From Saxidomus purpurata (Eukaryota; Mollusca; Bivalvia; Venerida; Veneridae): 64,000 bases of DNA. The translations under genes were made by a program, and so were the position numbers. This document shows positions 54,661 through 64,000 of this stretch, in pieces (positions within the stretch are counted from its first letter, which is position 1; every line of letters begins with the position of its first letter). Under the pieces are notes generated by a model that did not search any database, was not told the origin of the DNA, and saw nothing but the letters and a program-made list of their open reading frames with translations. Where the stretch lies: contig JAFMSR010000039.1 of assembly GCA_022818135.1 (NCBI GenBank), positions 62,001 through 126,000 of the forward strand, read 5' to 3'.

Positions 54661-57403
54661 GTTAATTGATATGGCCATTATTATTCAAACATGTTTGTTA
54701 CTTGTTTATTATATGTTTTGATTATGTGTTGCCATACAATTGTACATTTTATGCAGAAATAAATAGCAGTCCTCTCTTGATAAACACTGTTGTTTATTTT
54801 CAAAATTCCGTCTACACCTTTTGCTTTCAAGTTAACGGTATCGAACTGTGATCGTTTACCATTACCCAGACACTTAAAAGACGGTTAAGATGTTTTGAAT
54901 ACAGTTAAGCCATTGCTCAATAAATACAAGAGAGACGGAAACAATGATGATATTTAAAGACCCAGGATCTCTTTGAATGTATTGATATAGTAAAATAAAT
55001 TTACTGACAGGATAATGATAAATATTTATTTCTTTCGTTTCTTCACGAAAAAGTGTTGCTAGAATATCATTGAAAAATACTGGCCTCTATTTCTAGCATG
55101 TACATCGATTTAAAAAGCAAAGTTGGGAATGTTTTTTTTTTTGTAAAAATAAAGGTCATTTCGGCCGGTAAGATATCTTTCTTAGTAAAATAAAAGCTAC
55201 TTGCAATTGTGATACTGGGACTCCTATGCCATATCACGTGTCACAAGAAAAGCATTAATACCTACAGTCATCTGTATTAAACATGACAAATTCAACTCAA
55301 ACCCTTGCCTAATTAACATCATCTCTTACAAATATAGAAAGCAGTCTCTATTAAATACTGTGCTGAAGCAAAACACTGTTGTCAATAAAGTCTCTATCAT
55401 AAACACGGCGATAAATTACGTTCCTTCAGCGTAATCTTTTTTAACGATGAAAATTTAAACAACATATTTCCAATTGCAATTTAAGCATGTATCAAACACA
55501 ATCACAAACGAATAACAAGTTGTTAGGGCATCTCTACATGATGCACACATGACATTCGAGTAATATATAATACATTTACATATGTAATAGAAAAGAGTGC
55601 CATACATACACTTAAAACAGTCGATTCTCCTTATACTATGCGGTAGGTCTAAAATTTATATCCGACTATAGCACCTTTTCTCTTTCAAGACGAAATACAA
55701 GAAGAACGCATGCTTTAAACAGAGTTCAATATTAAATTGATAAACTCTGAAGTCTTACTTATCTTAAAGATCTATGTCTGAAAGAAAAGTGAAATCAACA
55801 GAGTAAGTGTAAATAACACGCATGAAGGATAATGTAACTGAAGTGAAGCAAACATGCAAACGCAACTGATACTTATGTAGCAGGGATGCCTTTTTCTTTA
55901 CTTTACACAACTAGTCCAGTTACTCTGGTACATGGTGATCTCTTGCTTTATATCTTTACACGGTATAACCAGTTCTTTGCTTTCCCTATTTACACAGTAA
56001 ATGTTCATGCACAGTCACTCAGGTATATCTTTTTCTGTTAAAGGCCTCTTGTCCCTATTTTGGTTCTTTTTGCGATGTATAACTGGAACTCTAGACTTAC
56101 TTTTTGAACTATAATTTTGGAATTAAGAATGTTATTCATCTTGTTTCACAGTATAATGCATTGTTCACAGTATTTATCATATTCTGCGTTTTAGGTGATA
56201 GATATAACTCTGTAGAATTTGTTTCATATCGGATGGTAAAAACTAGTATACATAGGCCTTTAATTTAGCAGACGTAAAGTACTTTTCTCTTTTCTTGTTT
56301 TTCATGCCTCTTTGAATTTTAGTGACAGTTATATTGAAACAGGGTTGTTCAATGGTTTCATACTGTTTATCCCTGTGTCATTACAAGGTAAATCTAATAC
56401 AATAAATTGTATTATGCGTGTTTTTTGTGAACAACCCTTCTACAACATATATTTTGAGCGGGAAGTTTTGGCTATAAAAGCTGAGCACTCCTTGTACAAA
56501 GGGGGGCCAGTCTGCAGACGTCTAAGGTAACGTTTACCTTCTGTCAATGGCTGGTCCTTTACCCATTCTCTCACCTACTTTATTTTTTTGTCTACTTGTA
56601 TTTGTTACTTTTAGTCACATAAATCAAATAATGACTAGAGTTGTGATATTAAATAAAACTCATCTGAACTCTGAACTTGTTTGTGTTATGGACAGTATAA
56701 AATAATTGTCAATGAACCTGGGTTAATATAAAACAGGAAATTGAGACCAATTTCATCCGTCTGTTCATTCTATGAATTATGATCAAAATGTTGTCTATCG
56801 GTCAGTCCTGTTACACTTAGATAAAACAGAAATTGAAATCAAGATGAAAAGTACAATTAATTAAACATGATAAAAGAGGGAACCTTGATGTTAGTTGGCA
56901 GGTGAATTTTTATGTTTCATGTAGAAAGTGACACGTATCCACTTAACAACTAAGTGGCGCGAACACGAGCGCATTAATATCATACGAGTAAACTACGCCA
57001 ATTAAAAATACTGTCTCTCCAAACCTATCTTATAATAGGAGTAAAGGAATCAACTTGTTCTTTCTATACATAGATAATGTAAGCCTTTTGATAAAGATTA
57101 GACTTCTATAAAACCTTCAAGGACAGTAAAATTTTGTAAGTTTAATCAAACATTTATATAAGTTAAAATAATCCAATTTACATTAAGTTATCGCTGAAAA
57201 TGTGTAGTATGAATTGACCAACAACTAGTTCACAGTGTAATGTTGGAATACAATTTGATATTTTCACGTACCATGACACGTTTTCGATATAAGTGTTTTA
57301 CCTTCTCTATTGTGAACAGTACTGGAATAATACTGCCTAAATCATTGATATAACTGATGTCGTTTTCTTCATTTTCCATATCATAAGCCGCATAGTGGAT
57401 GGC
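54661..57403. other. Non-coding, nothing recognised
   Basis: About 2.7 kb of AT-rich DNA. Frames of up to 72 codons (54666, 56312) show no motif. No exon, RNA gene or repeat boundary is supported. Confidence 0.45.
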
Positions 57404-57478
57404 GCGGTAACCAAGTGGTTAACACTCTGGACTACAAATCCGAAGGAGACCGGTTTGTATCCCGGTCGGGGCACTCTT
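57404..57478 (+). repeat. tRNA-like SINE head
   Basis: GGCGCGGTAACCAAGTGGTT, a CTCTGGACTACAAATCCGA arm and box B GGTTTGTATCC, then CCGGTCGGGGCA, form a cloverleaf-like unit related to the head of the SINE at 8484-8830 (shared CTCTGGACTAC.AATCCG). The anticodon loop and the box B change (G to T in TTCGA) argue against a working tRNA. No SINE body from that family follows. Confidence 0.6.
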
Positions 57479-58435
57479 ATGACAACATTTGTTAAATCTA
57501 TATCAAATACCCCATATTCAGTATAATGTTAGGATCACGATAAAGTTCACAATAATGTACCTTAACAGTTTTGTACATCTAATTCTAACAAGAGCAGAAA
57601 GATTGTTATTGTACAACAAGCAATGCCAAATGCTGCACAAAGTTTTAAAACACACAATCACGTCAGTGTTACGATGTCTTGAAACTGGTGAGGTAACAGC
57701 AATGTTTAACTATGAAAAGCAGTATCTTTGTTCTTGTAAACCAAATTTTAAAAGAAATTGATGGAATTTTGAAGAAGTTTGATTACATTTTCAAGATATC
57801 GCTTGACATAGAAAACAAGATTCTAGTGGACTTTGAAATATCAACCTTATATAAATTGGCACTAAATCAACCTTTTAATAGAGACAACATCTGAAAAACG
57901 CCCAGTAAACAATTAAAAACTATTACAGTTTAGGTTGTAGAACATAATGAGAAAAGCACCAATTGACAAAATAGGTAGCGAAACGTTTTAAAGGTACATA
58001 AGACCAATGTAAAAACATAATATATGGTTTAAATAACAAGCTCGTTATTTTAACCTGACTAATCCTAGTAACTCCGTTTACTTACTTATTCTAAAATATT
58101 TTTGAAGTGGCAGTGAAATCTTTTTCTATCAATTTCAGCCCTAAATAGAATGATTATTGAATAATTCATAGCGCTAAGTTCACAAGCATAAGAAAAAGAT
58201 CTCAATATATGCAGCAAAGCTAGAGTTTAAAAGAAGAGGCTGATACCGAGATCTACATCAACTATTTTTGAAAGAGTTTATAAATACATCATTCGTGCTT
58301 AATTTGTGTTGTTGGAACATACATGTATTTAGTATATAGTCAAATGAAAAAATAAAATAAAAATAGAATGTACGAAGTGCTCTTATAATATAAATACAGA
58401 ATATGTAGAAACAACTGTTGTTAAGATTGATTTTT
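57479..58435. other. Non-coding, nothing recognised
   Basis: A 90-codon frame (57489-57761) overlaps another at 57712-57894. Neither has splice sites or motifs, and I consider both chance in AT-rich DNA. Confidence 0.45.
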
Positions 58436-58610
58436 TTACATACAGTGCTCTCTTTGTCAGAGAAAGAGAGCTTAATGCCAGGGTATTTCATGCCAAATTC
58501 GATGTGATTTATGAGAAGAAGTAATTTTAAGCAAGTATGGACGACGGACATTCTTCAATCCTTAAAGCTTAACCTTAGCCAGTGGCTCAGGTGAGCTAAG
58601 GATGTGTTAT
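58436..58610 (-). repeat. Fragment of a dispersed GGCTCAGGTGAGCTAA repeat
   Basis: TTAGCCAGTGGCTCAGGTGAGCTAAGG at the right end (58575-58601) resembles the end of the GAGGGCCAAGATGG-type elements (GGTGAGCTAAA at 36213 and 38383). The body is TTCATGCCAAATTCGATG-like. It is a decayed, truncated copy. Confidence 0.45.
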
Positions 58611-59670
58611 ATGTGTTTTTGGGTAAGTTTGTTAGCTACATGTAAAAGTGATACGACAGTCATTCTCTTTCTGAAAAGAATATTTTGTGTTTCTGCTATT
58701 GAATCTTATTGATCACTTTTCCCAAAGAAGGCGTAAAAGACTTTTACCTCGCGATATTTCTTTTTTTCTTTCTTCTGACTCGTCCTGAAAGAAATATCAG
58801 AACCTTATTACTCGATTAAAACTACCGATTACTACTACATGTATCATTGATCTACGAACGTATAATGAAGAAGATAGAAATGACTTCAGATAAAGCTACG
58901 CTTACATAGTAAAATATGTTAATCTAAATCATCCGTTAAGTCTTGTAAAATGTTGAAAACTATCATATAAGAAACAAAACAACTGTACCTTGCATTTACA
59001 AGCATAAAAACCTTCGTTAACTTCGACTATCGGCAATATAGTAGAAGTTCATGTCCTTCATGTCCTACCGATTGTTAAGATATAAGTAAATTATCTGTTA
59101 CACTAGAACGGGATCGAAACGCTGCATATTATAACCTTCATTTATTTTAATGATGATTTCGTGGAAGAATATGATCACCTGAATAATAATTCAATAAAAG
59201 TTCAGGATCTCGGCATTCATCTTACTGATTTACAAACATTCCACAACATTCTGAATATATATTATACAGTTTGTCATAAGAACTGAATATTACAGGCTTA
59301 AGTCCTAAAGATTTACTGACCTGACTTGTTAATTTTATGCTTTTCAGTGAAATACTGAAATATATCGGCGAACTAAAATAGGTATTTTCCTATTTTTGCC
59401 GAACTCCCTTTTAACAAGAAATGAAACACAGCAATTATCACAAATTCTGAACAAAAGTCCCATTATTTCGCACCTAGAATTTCCAGCTTGTCCTTCATAC
59501 AAACTTATCATACACTTGATTTAAAGTGAGTGGTTAATTACGATAAAATACTTAGCTATATCCAATTTCTCACCTATGAGATACATATTTACCTTCATTT
59601 ACCGGTGATAGAACATTACCTAAAATCGAAAAATGGCCGTAATTTTAGATAAATATAGTCTTGCGTAGAC
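58611..59670. other. Non-coding, nothing recognised
   Basis: AT-rich sequence without supported features up to the R copy 10 junction. Confidence 0.5.
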
Positions 59671-60058
59671 TCCTAGCAGGGATTACTTTTATTTACACTG
59701 TCCTGTGACTTTGGAACATGGTGGGGGTAAGAGTGAGGTTGGGTGCGCACCATAAACCGGTTTAAGCTCCCCAGTGGTGTTTTTGCCACTGACCGTTCCA
59801 AGGCGGTGCCCCACTGTGTTCCTTTAATTGTCGTTTTGTCCTCGTGTGTTTGCTTTGTATGCTAGTGTGTGTTGGTAGTGTATATGTGTGTGTGTACATG
59901 ATTGTGTGTGTATGTGTCGTGCGTGCGTGCGCGCGTGTGTGTGTGTGTGTGTGTGTGTGTGTTGGTGGTGTGCACTTCTGGGTGATGTGGGGCTCGTTTT
60001 GGGGAGGCTGCGTTTTTGGTACGTGGCATTCCCTGTTTGATATAATTTTTGTTTTTTT
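59671..60058 (+). mobile_element. Element R copy 10
   Basis: The copy starts CCTAGCAGGGATTACTTTTA in the middle of the R 3' region. It includes GCGCACCATAAACCGG and CACTGACCGTTCC, a long TG tract with GCGC interruptions (about 59885-59962), and GTGCACTTCTGGGTGATGTG. It ends CCTGTTTGATATAATTTTTG with T8. It is 5'-truncated and sense oriented. Confidence 0.9.
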
Positions 60059-60628
60059 TGCGGGTATTCATTTTCTTAGTTAGATAATTTTTATCCATCT
60101 ATAGCAATTTTGAATCAAAATTTGAAAACAGTTGATTTTCATTTTCTTTCATCACCATCCAATTTTCACAGTGCTTTCTTAATACTTGTATGAGCATAGT
60201 CTGAAACCTGTATGTCACCTATAAAAAGTAGACAATTACCTCAACAATCGCTCATTATTCACAAATGCAGTAGACTGTGACAAATGCTGCCCTGGACTGA
60301 GCATTTATTCATGAATGAACAGCTGATTGAATACCGGTATTACTCTGTGATTCATTAATTTAATTTAAATGTTTCAGTTTAGGCCTATATCTAATGAATT
60401 GATATTTCATTTTAGTTGTATGATAAAGATAGATATGACTTCTTAAATACTTTTATCTGAAATAATCAAAATATTTAGAACTATTTGAAATAATCAAAAT
60501 ATTTTGAACTATTTTTGTTGCGTTTTCAGTAAGAATGGTAATAATCGTTATGGGGTTCTCCACGAAAATAAGAACTACTATAAATCCAAATGTTCCTGTT
60601 TATTTTGCCCAAAAACATAAAATAAAAA
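60059..60628. other. Non-coding; one short direct repeat
   Basis: AAATAATCAAAATATTTAG and AAATAATCAAAATATTTTG (60459-60505) with GAACTATTT form a 25-base tandem duplication. Nothing else. Confidence 0.5.
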
Positions 60629-60763
60629 GAATATTTGTTTGTTTCAGTGAAGTATCAATTTTATTTCACCCGTGAACACCAAAGAAATGACATTTTCAAA
60701 TACCAATTTTCGGTGTTCACATGTGATAAAAAATGAAATTACACTGAAACAAGCAAATATCTT
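60629..60763. repeat. 135-bp fold-back MITE
   Basis: AGAATATTTGTTTGTTTCAG and CTGAAACAAGCAAATATCTT are inverted ends. The pairing continues inward through GTGAACACC and GGTGTTCAC, so nearly the whole element is a hairpin. A related phrase (TTATTTCACTCGTGAACAT) occurs at 61962-61980. Confidence 0.7.
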
Positions 60764-61122
60764 CTATACATTCGTTTTATTCCTAATATTCAGCAAAATA
60801 ATAAAATAGTAAATGTTGAAGTTTCTACATCTTATCTCTATGTCATAGTTATAGACAATAAGGACATTAAAATGTATCTTACAGAGAATAATTGTTGGTT
60901 TTTGTGTAGTATCACGCTATAGCTACACCGAGTGGTCACCAAAAGTGATAGATACGACAGAAAATAACTACTTTCTGTGTTGAAGGGTGAAATTAAAATG
61001 ATATTACATCCATTTCAAGAATGTTTCTATGTATTTTATGGTTCAACTCTTATTTTGTTGAGTTTGTTTCTATAAGATATCGAAAATCGCGGGAAACGTC
61101 ATCAGAAAAAATAACACATATC
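60764..61122. other. Non-coding, nothing recognised
   Basis: AT-rich spacer between two small fold-back repeats. The 86-codon frame 61021-61281 crosses the second fold-back and is not supported. Confidence 0.45.
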
Positions 61123-61184
61123 GTCGCCCTGGTGCCAAAGGCAAGTGTTAACCCTGCATTATTGCGTTTTTGCACTAGGGTGAC
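61123..61184. repeat. 62-bp palindromic repeat
   Basis: GTCGCCCTGGTGCCAAA and TTTTGCACTAGGGTGAC are inverted ends around 28 bases. It is probably a minimal fold-back element. ACGACGTTATTTTAACGACGT at 61189-61208 is a second adjoining palindrome. Confidence 0.5.
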
Positions 61185-64000
61185 TGAACGACGTTATTTT
61201 AACGACGTCATCATCGCATTCTTTCTACGTTTAATTACGCTCGGAATACTTTTTTACGTTTATCCGGGTTTAAGATTGTAAAAACAGTTTCAAAACTGTG
61301 GATTAACGCTTTTATTTCACTGAGAAACTCTATAAACCGCTGGAAATCCTTAAATAAGAAATGTTTTTTTTTTGTTGAAGAAAAATAAGTGATTTGTTAT
61401 TTATAACTGATAATGATACCTTACCGTTAAGTACATTTGTATATCCAATTTGATTTAGCATTTAATAGGACTCCTTTATAATGCCAATTTTCATATTTTT
61501 ACCGTACGTATTATTCCATTTTACAACATGATTTAAAAATAATACTTTACTTTGTTTAGACGTAGAGAACTGCCATGCTGTGATGTATTCCAATCGTCCA
61601 TTGTAACGTGAGAACTTTTCTACTGTAAATAATACAACAACGAAAACAAAGTCATTTATAAGCAAACTCGACATATACATGTTGGAAGCTATACTTTTTT
61701 TCATTTGTGACTACAGATGCATCAATTAACATTTCGCCACACAAGTTCAATAACCTTTTCATCATATAGTTTTACGTATTGAATATGAACGAAATGACAT
61801 TCTGTTACCAAACAAAAATACATACATCTTGCAATTTGTCACACAACTTGCGTACTTTTAATAATGCACATATTCTATACTGTAACCTACGTAAATAAAT
61901 GATGTCAAATTTAATGTAGATCAAAATCAGAAATATCGTCTAGTTTCAACTGGTACCTTGTTTATTTCACTCGTGAACATAAAAAGTACATTGTACTTAT
62001 TTCCACTCGTACATGTGCAACAAGTAAAAATATCACTTAGGTACCAAACTCTTAGGTAGACTAGAGAAAAAAGTATGTTTTAATCTTAAATAGATTATGC
62101 TTGTCTAAAACAGTTCTAAAGTTTGGCTCTCACCATTCGATTTACATTTGCATCAGGTTTTCCGACCCTGTACACCTTACTTTGAGATTCAAACTTTCAA
62201 CAATGACCAGGGCGTCCAATCTTACAATAGCTTCTGATTTTTACTTTAGGAGTTCAGTAAAAAAATACCAACTTTAGCATTTCAAATATATTCAATTATG
62301 CATATTCAAGACAGTGCCAAGTTTGGTATTGTGACACCGTGACACATTTCGCTGAAAGGACAGATCCGCTAAACATTTCCGAATGCATTGTTATAAACAA
62401 GTTCAATCCTTCTCAATATTTAAGTCACTCTTGTCTATTTGCCAAAGTAAACTTTTTAAAAAATTATGGTTCTGTAAATATCGAAAATTGTTTATCTTAT
62501 GTATTTCTTTTCTTCACAAATTGTATATTTTGCTACCGTTGTGAGAATGAAAATATGGTTTATTCTGCTTATTGGAAAGGTCGGAAAGACACAGTTTTTA
62601 AAAAGTGAAAGGACAATTTTTTACCTGTCAATTTTATTCCTCGACTTTTATATGTGAGCTTCTGTTGTGAAGTTATGAATAACATATAATGAAAGTGAGT
62701 TCAAATTTCAATTGCAGTGCAATCTTTGATATCAATTTTAATGACGATTTAATCTTTCATATCAATTTCAATGACGATTTAATCGTTGTACTTCAACAGC
62801 TCCTTTATCATCACTTCATGCAAAACAATTTAGATAAAATGATTATTATGAATTGTGTATGACAGATAAAGTGTTTTGAAGAGGGGCAAAGTGTTGATGG
62901 GGTTGCTCTCAAATGCACGTGAATACTTTCAAATGTAACGAAGTTTTGTCGCAGTCTGAACAGCGTGCTCGTGATAGAAACTACGTTCCATTATTTCTCT
63001 GTAAAAATATTTCAGCGTATGACATATAAAAACAATTACGTTAAGCTAGTAAATAGGAAACGAAACGAAGGTCATTTAGATGCACCTAACCTATCTAGGT
63101 GAGTAGACAATACATTTTAGATATCAAACTATTTGTTAAGGTACCGAGTTTTGTTTGTGCAAAAGTGGTTGGAGTCGCTACAAATCCAAAAAGGCGGCCA
63201 AAATTAGAAACAACATCTAAAAACTATAATTTGGCAATAACATTTGTGTTCATGTGGTCATTTAACCTGTGCTATTCTTACTTTATCTTCGATCTCTTTA
63301 ACATAATTGTTAATGTAGAAGTCACGATAAATTTCAAGATAAAAGGTCACATTTTGTAAAATAAAATGTCATCTGACAAAAAGTGTGTCATCGATACATT
63401 CTAAATATGAAACATATCAATACTAAAATGAGTATACCAGTATAAATAAAAGTGTACACTTCTAATTAATGGCGCTGCTGAGCTAACATACATTTTTCCC
63501 GTTGAGGAAGGCCACCAAAAGTACAAATATAACAATTTATTACAATGTTTGTAATTGTTTCACTTTGTTCACAAATCGTTTTAGTCTATTTCTCTTGTAT
63601 ATTATTACAATTAAAAGATGGAATCCGCTGCTGGTACCGATCAGATTTGGATTTATGTCATAGTAATGCCATAAACCGATAGTCTCGTTTCAGTTCAAGC
63701 CTACGCCACTGTGACAGTAATATGTTGGTCGCAATTTTTAATGACGAGCGCCTTAATAATCAAAGCACTAAAGTCCTGGTAGAGCGATGACCTTGAACAA
63801 CAGTAGAGGTAGTTAAAGTACATAAACCATTCTTTAGTTCTCTAGCACAGCAGCTTGTCATTTTGTATAGCACAATTCTCTAGATTTTTCATTAATGAGA
63901 ATCAAGCCAGATCCTAATTCTCTATTCATTTCAAAACAAATACAGTTTGTAGGTAGGACAAACTGTAAGCAGTTCATATGGGTTCATATATCAGGAACAA
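61185..64000. other. Non-coding; one 30-bp tandem duplication
   Basis: The only structure is a two-unit tandem of TTTGATATCAATTTTAATGA with CGATTTAATC at about 62725-62783. The 86-90 codon frames at 62339 and 63099 have no recognised motif or splice context. No gene is supported to the window end. Confidence 0.45.

Noticed and set aside
57404..57478. A functional tRNA gene
   Set aside because: Related to a SINE head elsewhere in the window. Box B is altered, the anticodon loop is atypical, and acceptor pairing is poor.
61021..61281. 86-codon frame with hydrophobic end
   Set aside because: It crosses two palindromic repeats, and the apparent membrane segment comes from repeat sequence.

Overview
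The window is eukaryotic, AT-rich and intron/repeat-rich, and most probably from a bivalve mollusc. The signs are several non-LTR retrotransposons, tRNA-derived SINE heads, and repeat styles I associate with bivalve genomes: (CCGT)n-led minisatellites bounded by ATGCCCCCGAA termini, and GAGGGCCAAGATGG elements. The species assignment is from memory, not from a search.

Layout. 0-3.3 kb: a 5'-cut LINE (A) carrying two insertions of another retroelement, called R here. 3.3-12.6 kb: non-coding DNA with minisatellites, a 0.55-kb repeat present as two inverted copies, a SINE and a fold-back. 12.6-16.6 kb: a decayed LINE (B) with ORF1, endonuclease and RT parts. 16.85-17.9 kb: a minisatellite bounded by inverted termini. 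18-26 kb: mostly empty, with a SINE, small palindromes and a decayed LINE (C, minus strand). 26.7-28.8 kb: a young, nearly undamaged LINE fragment (D). 29.1-41.0 kb: four phase-compatible exons of one host gene on the minus strand, probably a mucolipin (TRPML)-like channel. Its introns hold a segmental duplication, a DNA transposon with its empty site, and one long copy of R. 42.6-52.4 kb: a decayed endogenous viral element. 53-64 kb: sparse, with a LINE remnant, a tRNA-like head, another R copy and small palindromes.

The viral element is the main discovery. It contains a broken protein-primed-type family B DNA polymerase (Polinton/adintovirus/adenovirus type) and six small genes in two divergent groups. 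At least five of the small genes end, 22-60 bases after their stop, in a 16-base stem-loop of the replication-dependent histone mRNA type, GGYCCTTTTCAGGRCC. Four of these are followed by a GAAAGA purine box like the U7 snRNA target. Three promoters share a 20-base core with inverted CCAAT boxes, two of them with a TATA box at the same spacing. This looks like a DNA virus that used the host's S-phase histone mRNA machinery (SLBP and U7 processing, NF-Y promoters) for its own small proteins. No histone gene is present.

The element was then colonised by four R insertions and one CR1-like LINE. Element R (at least ten copies in 64 kb) has a recognisable RT-like C-terminal reading frame, a long 3' region with a CA/TG microsatellite, and a T-rich 3' end. 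All coordinates come from reading the sequence by eye, so ends of repeats are accurate to about 5-20 bases unless target duplications are given.
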